Below, in pieces: positions 33,687 through 42,492 of a DNA stretch of 64,000 nucleotides. The stretch spans positions 1-64,000 of the forward strand of contig JBGAGT010000009.1 of NCBI GenBank assembly GCA_044226535.1, written 5' to 3'. This DNA comes from VBCG01 sp044226535 (GTDB taxonomy: Bacteria > Pseudomonadota > Gammaproteobacteria > Burkholderiales > Casimicrobiaceae). Every line of letters begins with the position of its first letter. The stretch's first letter is position 1. The position numbers were made by a program, and so were the translations under genes. The notes below the pieces were generated by a model. The model searched no databases, had not been told where the DNA came from, and saw only the letters and a program-made list of their open reading frames with translations.

Positions 33687-34979
33687 ATGATGCAACACTG
33701 GAAGCGACTGGTCGCGACGCTCGCGGGTGCGCTTGCGCTCGCGGCGGGGGCTGCGTTCGCGCAGGCACCCGTCGAGGTGTCGTTCTACTACCCGGTGGCG
33801 GTGGGCGGGCCGATCACCAAGATCATCGACGGCTACGCCGCCGACTTCGAGAAGGAAAACCCCGGGATCAAGCTGAAGCCGATCTACTCGGGCAGCTACC
33901 AGGAGTCGATCGCCAAGGCGCTCACCGCCGTGAAGAGCGGGGACCCGCCGGTGATGTCGATCCTCCTGTCGACCGACATGTTCACGCTGATCGACGAGGA
34001 CGCCATCGTGCCCTTCGACGAGCTCATCAAGACCGCCGACGACAAGAAGTGGCTCGCGAGCTTCTACCCGGCGTTCATGGAGAACAGCCAGACCGGCGGC
34101 AAGACCTGGGGCATCCCGTTCCAGCGCTCGACCATCGTCATGTTCTACAACAAGGACATGTTCAAGGAGGCGGGCCTCGACCCGAACCTCGCGCCGCAGA
34201 CCTGGCAGCAGCAGATCCAGTTCGCGCAGAAGCTCACCAAGCGCGACGCCTCGGGCAACGTCACGCAATGGGGCATCCAGATCCCCTCGTCGGGCTTCCC
34301 CTACTGGCTGTTCCAGGCGCTCGCCATCCAGAACGGCGTGAACCTGATGAACCAGGCGGGCACCGAGACCTACTACGACAAGCCGGAGGTGGTGGCGGCG
34401 CTGCAGTACTGGCTCGACCTCGTCAAGAAGTACAAGGTGCACCCCGAGGGCATCGTCGAGTGGGGCACCACGCCCAAGGACTTCTTCGAGAAGAAGGTCG
34501 CGATGATGTGGACCACGACCGGCAACCTCACCAACGTCAAGAACAACGCCAAGTTCGACTTCGGCGTGGCGATGCTCGCGTCCAACAAGCAGCGCGGCAG
34601 CCCGACCGGCGGCGGCAACTTCTACCTGTTCAAGAAGTCGACGCCGGCGCAGCGCGAGGCCGCGATGAAGTTCGTCAAGTTCCTGACGACGCCGGAGCGT
34701 GCCGCGCAATGGGGCATCGACACCGGCTACGTCGCGGTGCGCGCCGATGCCTGGGACACGCCGGCGATGAAGAAGTACGTGGCGGGTTTCCCGGCCGCGG
34801 CGGTTGCGCGCGACCAGTTGCCCTATGCCAAGGCCGAGCTCTCCACGCACGACAACCAGCGCGTGACCAAGGCGCTGAACGACGCGTTGCAGGCCGCGCT
34901 GACGGGCAGCAAGCAGCCCGAGCCCGCGCTCAAGGACGCGCAGCGCGAGGCCGACCGGCTGCTCAAGCCCTTCCGCTGA
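33687..34979 (+). CDS. Extracellular solute-binding protein (family 1, UgpB-like)
   Basis: A 430-residue periplasmic binding protein with a signal peptide (cleavage at AFA-Q near residue 26). The mature part begins PVEVSFYYPVAVGGP, has the family 1 segment ALTAVKSGDPPVMSIL, PFQRSTIVMFYNKDMFKEAG and GGGNFYLFKKS. This resembles UgpB and related glycerol-3-phosphate or oligosaccharide binders. A strong GAGGAGGAG ribosome-binding site precedes the ATG at 33687. Confidence 0.9.
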   Translation: MMQHWKRLVATLAGALALAAGAAFAQAPVEVSFYYPVAVGGPITKIIDGYAADFEKENPGIKLKPIYSGSYQESIAKALTAVKSGDPPVMSILLSTDMFTLIDEDAIVPFDELIKTADDKKWLASFYPAFMENSQTGGKTWGIPFQRSTIVMFYNKDMFKEAGLDPNLAPQTWQQQIQFAQKLTKRDASGNVTQWGIQIPSSGFPYWLFQALAIQNGVNLMNQAGTETYYDKPEVVAALQYWLDLVKKYKVHPEGIVEWGTTPKDFFEKKVAMMWTTTGNLTNVKNNAKFDFGVAMLASNKQRGSPTGGGNFYLFKKSTPAQREAAMKFVKFLTTPERAAQWGIDTGYVAVRADAWDTPAMKKYVAGFPAAAVARDQLPYAKAELSTHDNQRVTKALNDALQAALTGSKQPEPALKDAQREADRLLKPFR

Positions 34980-35039
34980 CCGCGGTGCGCACGCCTTCCC
35001 TCGGCCGGCATGCGCGGCGAGGGAGGGCGCCGCGGGGCG

Positions 35040-35411
35040 TCAGCGCCCCATGCGGCGGTCGTAGCTCGCCGAGATGCGGTGGATCAGCTGCGGGTCGGCT
35101 TCCGGCGGGCCCGACTGGTCGAAGCGCACCTGGATGTCGCCGTCGGCCTGCGTCTGCACCGACGCGGTGACCGATGCGGTGCCGCGCGTGCCGCGCACCA
35201 CCCCGGCGCCGCGGTCCTGCGTGGCGATGGCCACGCCCTGGTCGGCCATCGCGCCCACCACGGCGTCCCATGAGCGGTCGAAGCGCTGCTGCGCGCTCGG
35301 GCCCGAGATATACGGTGGATACGGCCCGTACGCATAGGGGCCGTAGTAGTAGCAGCCGCCGAGTGACGACGCGGCGACGCCGAGCAGTGCGATGCGCAGG
35401 ATGCGTTTCAT
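35040..35411 (-). CDS. Small outer-envelope lipoprotein, unknown function
   Basis: A 123-residue protein with a lipoprotein signal (lipobox SLGGC, Cys20), a Tyr/Pro/Gly-rich stretch (residues 21-37) and a folded domain beginning RFDRSWDAVVGAMADQGV, reminiscent of small lipoproteins with an alpha-beta BON-like or DUF4136-like fold; the family was not identified. It lies 18 bp downstream of a BamA-like barrel gene, so the two are probably co-transcribed. Confidence 0.65.
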   Translation of the reverse strand: MKRILRIALLGVAASSLGGCYYYGPYAYGPYPPYISGPSAQQRFDRSWDAVVGAMADQGVAIATQDRGAGVVRGTRGTASVTASVQTQADGDIQVRFDQSGPPEADPQLIHRISASYDRRMGR

Positions 35412-35428
35412 GTCATTCACCTCGATCG

Positions 35429-36673
35429 TCAGGGCCTGAACCAGGCATTGCCCACGACGAGGTAGACCGCCGTGGTGCCCGGGCTGTGGGCGACGTCCAT
35501 GCCGACGTCCATGCCGAATTTGCGCGCCACCGTGTAGCGAATGCCCACGCCGCCGCTGCCGACGCTCTGTGTCGACGCGAAGGCGTCGCGGTCGTTGCGC
35601 GTGGTGCCGCCACCCGCGAACGCGACGGCGCTCCAGCGGCCCTTGAAGCGCCAGCGCCCCTCGACCTCGATCGAGGCGGCCTGGTCCCCCTGGTAGCGCA
35701 TGGCGGGCACGCCGCGCAGCTGCACGAACGGGCGCAGGAAGAACGGCGTGCCGCTCGACGACCAGGAATAGTTGCCGCGCGCGCCCACCACCACGTCGGG
35801 CGTGAACGAGTGCCAGCCCATGAGCACCTGCATGAAGCGGTCGAAATCGTCGGTCGACCCGAAGGACTTGCGCGAAGCGACCCACGACGACTCGGAGTAG
35901 ACACCGCGCGTGGGCGTGAAGATGTTGTCGCGCGTGTCGTACTCCAGCACCGGCGTGGGGGCCGAGACCTTGACCCGTACGCGGTCGGCGAGGTTGGGGA
36001 AGGCCGGCTCGTCGCGAAGCACCGGGTCGACCGTTGCGTAGACGTAGCGCAGGCCCACGGCCCAAGGTGAAGCGGGCGCGAGCTGCCAATTCGCCTGCGC
36101 CACACCGCCGGTGAACTCGAGCGAGTAGCGCGTCTTCTGGTCGAGCGACGATGCGTCCGACCCCAGCCCGTAGAAGTCGAGGTTGACGCGGCCGGTGCCG
36201 GCACCGGCCAGCGTGCGCAGCCGGCCATCCATCCAGCGGCTGGCGTCGCCGGCGAAGGCGCCCCAGGTGCCGTTCTGCGTGCCGAATGCGCCGACACCGG
36301 AGATGTCGGGCCGCGACCAGCCTTCCTCGCCGGCCTCGCGACGCGGCCGCAGGAACATGCCCGCGATGCCGCCGCCGTAGCCGATGGCGGGCTCGGTGAT
36401 CACGATGGGAATGGGCAGGAAACCGCGCGCGTGCTCGAGGAACTCGCTGACGTCGAGCTGCCCATCCTCGCGGTCGATGAAGCGCGCCATGCCCGTGCGC
36501 GGTGCGCCGGGCTCCGGCGTCGACGAGGCCGGGCCGGCGGTGCCCGCGGCCGAGGCCGTCGCCGGCACGGCCATCGCTTCGGGTGCCGGCATCGGCGTCA
36601 ACGTCTGCGCCCGGGCGGCCATGGCCGCCAGCGCGGCGAGAAGCAGCAGAAGTCGGGGAATGGGCATCGTCAC
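35429..36673 (-). CDS. BamA/TamA-superfamily outer-membrane beta-barrel protein
   Basis: A 414-residue exported protein: signal peptide (cleavage near ARA-Q, residue 23), an Ala/Pro-rich linker, then a surface-antigen (D15-like) barrel. Features are PAIGYGGGIAGMFLRPRR, LEYDTRDNIFTPTRGVYSES near the middle, FVQLRGVPAMRYQGDQAAS and strands ending in an aromatic (NAWFRP). There are no clear POTRA repeats, so it is probably a patatin-type or stand-alone barrel. It interrupts the ABC importer operon on the opposite strand. Confidence 0.8.
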   Translation of the reverse strand: MTMPIPRLLLLLAALAAMAARAQTLTPMPAPEAMAVPATASAAGTAGPASSTPEPGAPRTGMARFIDREDGQLDVSEFLEHARGFLPIPIVITEPAIGYGGGIAGMFLRPRREAGEEGWSRPDISGVGAFGTQNGTWGAFAGDASRWMDGRLRTLAGAGTGRVNLDFYGLGSDASSLDQKTRYSLEFTGGVAQANWQLAPASPWAVGLRYVYATVDPVLRDEPAFPNLADRVRVKVSAPTPVLEYDTRDNIFTPTRGVYSESSWVASRKSFGSTDDFDRFMQVLMGWHSFTPDVVVGARGNYSWSSSGTPFFLRPFVQLRGVPAMRYQGDQAASIEVEGRWRFKGRWSAVAFAGGGTTRNDRDAFASTQSVGSGGVGIRYTVARKFGMDVGMDVAHSPGTTAVYLVVGNAWFRP

Positions 36674-36751
36674 GTCGACATCCGCGACGGGGTTGCCGCC
36701 GCGGTAACCGGCAACAATATCAACTCCGCCGTGCCGCGAGCTATCCCATTC

Positions 36752-36803
36752 TCGACACCGCGGGGAATCGTTGCGATATAGTCGGCGCGAGCCGCGGCTC
36801 GCG
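36752..36803 (+). promoter_or_regulatory. Candidate permease promoter with 18-bp palindrome
   Basis: TATAGT (36777-36782) may be a -10 box with weak TCGACA (36752-36757) at 19-bp spacing. Directly downstream is a perfect 18-bp palindrome, CGCGAGCCGCGGCTCGCG (36786-36803), 53 bp before the permease ATG. It could be an operator or an mRNA-leader hairpin. An own promoter would be needed since antisense genes separate the permeases from the ATPase and binding protein. Confidence 0.4.
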
Positions 36804-36855
36804 TGCCGTGCGGCGCGACGGATGCGGTTATCCGCCCCCGCCGATTGGCGAACCG

Positions 36856-37731
36856 ATGACGCGCACCCGAACCTGGATCACCGCATGGCTGCTGCTGTCG
36901 CCGGCGATGGCGCTGCTGGTGCTGTTCACGCACTACCCCGCCGTCGCCAACCTCTGGCACAGCTTCTACTCCACGCCCAAGGGCGCGCGGCCGGCGAAGT
37001 TCATCGGGCTCGACAACTACCGCAACCTCGTCGACGACCCGGTGTTCTGGAAGTCGCTGACCAACAACCTGATCTACGCCGCCGGCACGATCCCCCTGTC
37101 GATCGTGCTGGCGCTGGCGATGGCGCTGTGGGTGAACGGCCGCATCCGCGGCAAGGGATTCCTGCGGCTCGCCTACTTCACGCCCACCGTGCTGCCGATG
37201 ATCGCGGTGGCCAACATCTGGCTGTTCTTCTATACGCCCGAGTACGGCTTGATCGAGCAGGTGAGCCGCTCGATGGGCTTCCCCAGCCACAACTGGCTGG
37301 GCAGCCAGAGCACGGCGCTGCTGTGCATCATGATCGTGGCGGTGTGGAAGGAGGCGGGGTTCTTCATGATCTTCTACCTCGCCGCGCTGCAGTCGATGTC
37401 GCCGCACCTCGCCGAGGCCGCCGCCATCGAGGGCGCCTCGCGCCGCTACTTCTTCCGGCGCGTGACCTTCCCGCTGCTGATGCCGGTGACGCTGTTCGTG
37501 CTGGTCAACGCCGTGATCAACGCATTCCGGCTCGTCGACCACATCGTGGTGATGACGCGCGGCGGACCCGACAACGCGACCTCGCTGCTGCTCTACTACA
37601 TCTTCGAGATCGGCTTCCGCTTCTGGGACTCGTCCTATGCCGCGGCGCTGACCATGGTGCTGCTGGTGCTGCTCGGGCTCGCCGCGCTCGCGCAGTTCGT
37701 GTTCCTCGAGAAGCGGACGCACTACCAATGA
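36856..37731 (+). CDS. ABC importer permease 1 (UgpA/MalF-like)
   Basis: A 291-residue inner-membrane permease with about six spans. The start at 36856 gives the short cytoplasmic N-terminus MTRTRTWITAW. The coupling-helix EAA motif that contacts the ATPase is EAAAIEGASRRYFFRRVTFPLL. It serves with the second permease as the membrane channel for the binding protein at 33687. The stop overlaps a 19-codon mini-frame. Confidence 0.9.
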   Translation: MTRTRTWITAWLLLSPAMALLVLFTHYPAVANLWHSFYSTPKGARPAKFIGLDNYRNLVDDPVFWKSLTNNLIYAAGTIPLSIVLALAMALWVNGRIRGKGFLRLAYFTPTVLPMIAVANIWLFFYTPEYGLIEQVSRSMGFPSHNWLGSQSTALLCIMIVAVWKEAGFFMIFYLAALQSMSPHLAEAAAIEGASRRYFFRRVTFPLLMPVTLFVLVNAVINAFRLVDHIVVMTRGGPDNATSLLLYYIFEIGFRFWDSSYAAALTMVLLVLLGLAALAQFVFLEKRTHYQ

Positions 37732-37787
37732 GCATGTCTCCGCACGCCACCCTGCCCGCCGCACCGGCGCGGCCGCGCCGCCCATGA
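37728..37787 (+). CDS. Nineteen-codon linking frame between permeases
   Basis: An ATG at 37728 overlaps the stop of permease 1 (ATGA), and its TGA stop (37785-37787) overlaps the start of permease 2 (ATGA again). The product would be Ser/Ala/Pro/Arg-rich and looks like a permease N-terminus in the wrong frame. It may be a translational coupling bridge, or the trace of a frameshift that moved the permease 2 start. Confidence 0.3.
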   Translation: MSMSPHATLPAAPARPRRP

Positions 37788-38620
37788 GCGCCGCCACGAT
37801 GGCCGGCGCGCCGCGCGGCGCATCGCACGCCGTCGAGACGGCCGCCGCCTGGGCGCTGGCGATCCTGTGGATCCTGCCGCTGCTCTACGCGTTCTGGACC
37901 GCCTTCCACCCGCCCGAATACTCGACGCGCTTCGTGCTCACGGCGCCCTGGACCTTCGACAACATCGTCAAGGCCTGGCATGCGGCACCGTTCGCGCGCT
38001 ACTTCCTCAACACCGTGCTGCTGGTGACCATGGTGCTGGCCGCGCAGCTCGTGCTGGTGACGCTCGCCGCCTACGCGTTCGCGCGCTTCGAGTTCCCGGG
38101 CCGCAACCTGCTCTTCGCGCTCGTGCTGGTGCAGCTCATGATCATGCCCGACGTGCTGCTGGTCGAGAACTACCGCACCATGACCGCGCTCGGCATCAAG
38201 GACACGATCCTCGCCATCGGCCTGCCGTACATGGCGAGCGCCTTCGGCATCTTCCTGCTGCGCCAGACCTTCAAGACCGTGCCGCGCGAGCTCGACGAGG
38301 CTGCGCGCGTCGAAGGCTGCGGCCCGCTTTCCACGCTCTGGAAGGTGTACGTTCCGCTCGCCAAGCCGACCTACCTCGCGTATGCGCTGGTGAGCGTGAG
38401 CTACCACTGGAACAATTTCCTGTGGCCCTTGATCATCACCAACACGCCCGACGCGCGGCCAGTCACCGTGGGGCTGCAGGTGTTCTCGGCCACCGACCAG
38501 GGCATCGACTGGTCGATCATCACCGCGGCCACGCTGCTCTCGGTGGCGCCGCTCCTGATCGCCTTCCTGCTGTTCCAGCGCCAGTTCGTGCAGTCGTTCA
38601 TGCGCGCGGGGATCCGTTGA
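37784..38620 (+). CDS. ABC importer permease 2 (UgpE/MalG-like)
   Basis: A 278-residue permease with about six spans. The MalG-type EAA loop is DEAARVEGCGPLSTLWKVYVPL, and the C-terminal LFQRQFVQSFMRAGIR is typical of this subfamily. It begins 52 bp after permease 1, linked through a small overlapping frame. With permease 1, the ATPase and the binding protein it makes a complete importer. Confidence 0.9.
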   Translation: MSAATMAGAPRGASHAVETAAAWALAILWILPLLYAFWTAFHPPEYSTRFVLTAPWTFDNIVKAWHAAPFARYFLNTVLLVTMVLAAQLVLVTLAAYAFARFEFPGRNLLFALVLVQLMIMPDVLLVENYRTMTALGIKDTILAIGLPYMASAFGIFLLRQTFKTVPRELDEAARVEGCGPLSTLWKVYVPLAKPTYLAYALVSVSYHWNNFLWPLIITNTPDARPVTVGLQVFSATDQGIDWSIITAATLLSVAPLLIAFLLFQRQFVQSFMRAGIR

Positions 38621-38748
38621 CGCGTGGCGCGCTTGGCGCCCGCGCGGCATTCACCGCAATTCGCCTTTCTCGACACTGCCTTGACCGCGCAGGTCGCGGC
38701 TGTCATCGTGCGTGCGCCCACCCGCATTCCTCGCGTCAACGTCCCCTC

Positions 38749-39063
38749 ATGTCCAGAGATACCGACCTCGGCACGGCGTGGCTGCAGAACCTCGGCGAGA
38801 TCGACCGTGAAATCGCGCGCCAGGCGCTCAACTGCAAGGTCCGGCTGCTCGAGCCGGGCGTCATCGAACGCGTGCTGAAGAACGACGCTTCCGTGTGCGG
38901 CACCGCCAACCCGCGCGCCTTCGACAAGCTGCGCACCACGCTGATGATGCACTACCACGTCCGCGTGAAAGCGGTCGAGGACATCGGCGAGCCCGCCACG
39001 CAGCGGTTGATCGCGGAAATCGTGGAGAGGCTCCGGGCGAAGGTCGGCGACCGGCTGGGCTGA
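38749..39063 (+). CDS. Hypothetical helical protein, 104 residues
   Basis: A soluble protein with no signal or membrane span and no recognised domain; mostly helical by composition (GEIDREIARQALNC, RAFDKLRTTLMMHYHVRVKAVEDIG). Two cysteines occur (29 and 50). The start at ATG 38749 is chosen over longer frames that would overlap permease 2 sequence. It precedes ppk2 by 93 bp; a link to polyphosphate is only positional. Confidence 0.55.
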   Translation: MSRDTDLGTAWLQNLGEIDREIARQALNCKVRLLEPGVIERVLKNDASVCGTANPRAFDKLRTTLMMHYHVRVKAVEDIGEPATQRLIAEIVERLRAKVGDRLG

Positions 39064-39156
39064 GCGCCTCGCCCACGCGTACGCGAAGAGCGGCCACGCC
39101 GCGGTCGAATTCGCGCGGCGCCGCATCGGTTCCGCGCCCCAAACGGAGAAGAAGCC

Positions 39157-40092
39157 ATGGCAACTGGCAAACGTGCAGGAAGGACCACGCCGGCGTCGCG
39201 ATCGGCGAAGGCCACGAGGTCCGGCAAGGCTACGAAGTCCGCGGCGCCGGCAAAGCCGCGCAAGACGGGTCGCGAGGCGCTGCGCACCCATCGCTCCGGA
39301 TCGAGCGCGCCGGCCGCCGAGCCGCTGTCGCGCAAGGACTACGACAAGGCGATGAAGGCCTTGCACATCGAGCTCGTGCGCCTGCAGGAGTGGGTCAAGC
39401 ACGCCGGGCTCAAGGTCTGCGTCGTGTTCGAAGGTCGCGACGGCGCCGGCAAGGGCGGCACGATCAAGGCGATCACCGAGCGCGTCAGCCCGCGCGTGTT
39501 CCGCGTCGTGGCCCTTCCCGCGCCGACCGAGCGCGAGAAGTCGCAGATGTACGTGCAGCGCTACATACGCCACCTGCCAGCCGCCGGCGAGGTCGTGATC
39601 TTCGACCGCAGCTGGTATAACCGTGCGGGCGTCGAGCGCGTCATGGGCTTTACGCCCATGGACCAGGTGAAGCGCTTCCTGAACGGCGTGCCGCTGGTCG
39701 AGAAGACCATCGTGGAGTCAGGAATCATTTTGCTCAAGTACTGGCTCGAAGTGAGCCCCGAGGAGCAGACGCGGCGCCTGCAGGATCGCATCGAGGACGG
39801 GCGAAAGATCTGGAAGCTCTCCCCGATGGACTTGAAATCCTACAGCCGCTGGTACGACTACTCGCGCGCGCGCGACGACATGTTCAAGGCCACCGATACG
39901 CCCTGGGCGCCCTGGTTCGTGGTGCCCTCCAACGACAAGAAGCGGGCGCGCTTGAACCTCATCACCGACTTCCTGTCGCGCATCCCCTACCAGGGCGTGC
40001 CCCGCGAGAAGATCAAGCTGCCGAAGCGCCAGAAACCCGGCGACTACACGGCGCTCGACCATCCCTACAAGTACGTGAAGCAAGCCTACTGA
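39157..40092 (+). CDS. ppk2: Polyphosphate kinase 2
   Basis: A 311-residue PPK2-family enzyme, which phosphorylates nucleotides using polyphosphate (usually GDP or ADP to triphosphate). Walker A FEGRDGAGKGGT (91-102), the lid-side arginines around IRHLP, Walker B VVIFDRSWYNRAGVE and the C-terminal WYDYSRARDDMFKATDT and VPSNDKKRARLN are all there. The first 50 residues are Lys/Ala/Thr-rich and disordered, possibly for polyphosphate or nucleic-acid contact. Single-domain size fits class I. Confidence 0.93.
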   Translation: MATGKRAGRTTPASRSAKATRSGKATKSAAPAKPRKTGREALRTHRSGSSAPAAEPLSRKDYDKAMKALHIELVRLQEWVKHAGLKVCVVFEGRDGAGKGGTIKAITERVSPRVFRVVALPAPTEREKSQMYVQRYIRHLPAAGEVVIFDRSWYNRAGVERVMGFTPMDQVKRFLNGVPLVEKTIVESGIILLKYWLEVSPEEQTRRLQDRIEDGRKIWKLSPMDLKSYSRWYDYSRARDDMFKATDTPWAPWFVVPSNDKKRARLNLITDFLSRIPYQGVPREKIKLPKRQKPGDYTALDHPYKYVKQAY

Positions 40093-40100
40093 GTTGCGCC

Positions 40101-41759
40101 GTGGCCGGCGGTGCGCACGCGTTCCGCCCCGACCTTGTCGCGGGGCTCACTGCGGCGGCCGTGGTGCTGCCGAAGGCCATGGCGTATGCGACGGTTGCGG
40201 GCCTGCCGGTGGCCGTCGGCCTGTACACGGCGCTGGTGCCGATGCTGGCGTACGCGCTGCTCGGCTCGTCGCAGGTGTTGTCGGTCAGCTCGACCACCAC
40301 GATCGCGATCCTCACGGGCAGCGAGCTTGCGGCCGTGGTCCCCGACGCCGATCCTGCGAAACTGGTCGCGGCGACCGCGACGCTGACCGTGCTGGTGGGC
40401 CTCGTGCTCGTCGCGGCGCGGCTGCTGCGCCTCGGCTTCGTCGCCAACTTCATTTCGGCGCCGGTCCTGACCGGGTTCAAGGCGGGCATCGGCCTCGTGA
40501 TCGTGCTCGACCAGCTGCCAAAGCTCCTCGGCATCCACATCGACAAGCAGGGCTTCTTCGGGGACCTCGTGAGCATCGCCCGGCACCTGCCGGAAGCCTC
40601 CTGGCCGACCATCGTCGTGGCCGCGGCGACGCTGCTGGTGCTGGTCGGCATGGAGCGCTTGTGGCCGCGCGCGCCAGCGCCGCTGGTGGCCGTGGGCGGC
40701 GCGATTGCCGCCTCGGCGTTCCTTGTGCTGGGCGCTCGGGGCGTGGCCATCGTCGGCACGATTCCCACCGGGCTGCCGCGCCCGACCTGGCCCGACGCCG
40801 CCATGGCGGCAACGCTCCTGCCCGGCGCCCTTGGCATCGCGCTGATGAGCTTCACCGAGACCATCGCCGCAGGTCGCGCCTTCAGGCAGCCCGGCGACGC
40901 GCCGATCGACGCCAACCGCGAGCTCGTGGCCACCGGCGCGGCCAACATCGGCGGCGCGCTGCTGGGCGCGATGCCCGCCGGCGGGGGCACCTCGCAGACC
41001 GCAGTGGTGCGCGCGGCCGGCGGGCGCTCGCAAAGGGCCTCGCTGGTCACCGCTACCGCCGCCGCGGCGACGATGACGCTGTTCGCGCCCCTGCTCGGCC
41101 TGTTGCCGAACGCCACCCTCGCCGCGGTCGTCATCGTCTACTCGTTCGGCCTCATCCAGCCCCCGGAGTTCCGCGCGATCCGCTTGGTGCGCGCGATGGA
41201 GTTCCGCTGGGCGCTGGTGGCCTGCCTCGGCGTGCTGCTCTTCGGCACGCTGCAGGGCATCGTCATCGCCATCGTGGTGTCGACGCTGGGGCTCGCCGCA
41301 CAGACCGCGCACCCGCGCGTGTCGATCATCGGGCGCAAGCGCGGCGCCGACGTGCTGCGGCCGCTTTCTGCCGAGCACCCGGACGACGAGACCTTCGGGG
41401 GCCTGCTGATCGTGCGACCCGAGGGCAGGTTGTACTTCGTCAACGAGCAATACGTTGCCGAGCGCATCGAGGCACTGGTGCGTGAGCACCATCCGCGCGT
41501 GCTCGCCGTGGACATGAGCCGCGTGCCGGACATCGAGTACTCGGCGCTCCAGGCGCTGATGGAACGCGAGGCGCGCGTGGCCGCCAGCGGCATCGAGGTG
41601 TGGTTCGTCGCGCTCAACCCGGCTGTCCTCGAGATGTTCCGCCGCGCGGCGTTCGACCGGCGTCTCGGGCGCGAGCGCCTGCTGTTCAACGCACGGCAGG
41701 CCATCGAGCACTACCAGTCGCGAGCCGTGACCGCTGCCGCAGCGCAAGGGGGAAGCTGA
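40101..41759 (+). CDS. SulP-family anion transporter with STAS domain
   Basis: A 552-residue carrier. The membrane domain has the SulP pattern with LTAAAVVLPKAMAYATVAGLP, FISAPVLTGFKAGIG and FTETIAAGRAF, about 10-12 spans. A C-terminal STAS domain spans about 440-540 (LYFVNEQYVAERI, VDMSRVPDIEYSALQAL). Members carry sulfate, bicarbonate or dicarboxylates; the substrate cannot be told. GTG start at 40101, 8 bp after ppk2. The stop overlaps the ion-channel start (TGATG). Confidence 0.9.
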   Translation: MAGGAHAFRPDLVAGLTAAAVVLPKAMAYATVAGLPVAVGLYTALVPMLAYALLGSSQVLSVSSTTTIAILTGSELAAVVPDADPAKLVAATATLTVLVGLVLVAARLLRLGFVANFISAPVLTGFKAGIGLVIVLDQLPKLLGIHIDKQGFFGDLVSIARHLPEASWPTIVVAAATLLVLVGMERLWPRAPAPLVAVGGAIAASAFLVLGARGVAIVGTIPTGLPRPTWPDAAMAATLLPGALGIALMSFTETIAAGRAFRQPGDAPIDANRELVATGAANIGGALLGAMPAGGGTSQTAVVRAAGGRSQRASLVTATAAAATMTLFAPLLGLLPNATLAAVVIVYSFGLIQPPEFRAIRLVRAMEFRWALVACLGVLLFGTLQGIVIAIVVSTLGLAAQTAHPRVSIIGRKRGADVLRPLSAEHPDDETFGGLLIVRPEGRLYFVNEQYVAERIEALVREHHPRVLAVDMSRVPDIEYSALQALMEREARVAASGIEVWFVALNPAVLEMFRRAAFDRRLGRERLLFNARQAIEHYQSRAVTAAAAQGGS

Positions 41760-42451
41760 TGCCGATCGAGGAAGCGAGACTGGCGACGTCGAGGATCTTC
41801 CACCAGCGGTGCTTCTGGCTGTTCCTGATCCTGCTCCTGGTGATCGGTGCCGTGTCGTTCGTGCCGGCATCGGACCACGGCAGGCTCCTGCTGAACGTCG
41901 TCAACACGTTCCTGCTGATCGCCACGATCGCCGCCGTGGGGCGCACCACGCTGTTGTTCGCCGCGTCGATGCTGCTCTCGGTCCCTGCGATGTGGCTCCA
42001 GTATCGCGGGCTGTGGCTCGACGACGATGCCTTGCTCGCGGCCTCCTGGGTGTTCAGCGCGGTCCTCTACTTCATGGCGGTCGCCTGCCTGCTGCGCTAC
42101 GTGTTCCAGCCGCGCATCATGACACCCGACAAGCTTTTCGGCGCCGCCGCCACCTATCTTCTGCTCGGCGTGCTGTGGGCGCACGTGTATGCGATCGTGG
42201 GCTTCTTCTATCCCGGGTCGTACCTCGTCGCAGGCCAGCCAGGACGCCTGGTTTACGCCGACGCCCTGTACTTCAGCGTCACCGTGCTCACCAGCACGGG
42301 CTTCGGCGACATCGTGCCGCTGTCCCGACAGGCGCGCGGCATCAGCATGGTCGAGCAGATCACCGGCGCGTTGTTCGTGGCGATCCTGATCGCCCGCCTC
42401 GCGGGGGTCTACCCGCCGCGCGAGGCCTTCGAGGACCGGCCCGCCGGCTAG
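41759..42451 (+). CDS. Two-pore-domain-like potassium channel protein
   Basis: A 230-residue membrane protein with about six hydrophobic stretches; the last two plus the pore loop form an Ion_trans_2 domain. The filter reads TVLTSTGFGD, a TGFGD variant of the K+ selectivity sequence TVGYGD. There is no cytoplasmic regulatory domain. Translation is coupled to the SulP gene by a 1-bp overlap. Confidence 0.85.
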   Translation: MPIEEARLATSRIFHQRCFWLFLILLLVIGAVSFVPASDHGRLLLNVVNTFLLIATIAAVGRTTLLFAASMLLSVPAMWLQYRGLWLDDDALLAASWVFSAVLYFMAVACLLRYVFQPRIMTPDKLFGAAATYLLLGVLWAHVYAIVGFFYPGSYLVAGQPGRLVYADALYFSVTVLTSTGFGDIVPLSRQARGISMVEQITGALFVAILIARLAGVYPPREAFEDRPAG

Positions 42452-42492
42452 GCTCCGCTCCCCTGGGATCGCGCGCGCGCCGGGGCTTGCGG

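Noticed and set aside
40086..41870. Long open frame opposite the SulP transporter gene
   Set aside because: Low-complexity Ala/Arg/His composition and no recognisable motif, whereas the plus strand carries all SulP and STAS motifs.
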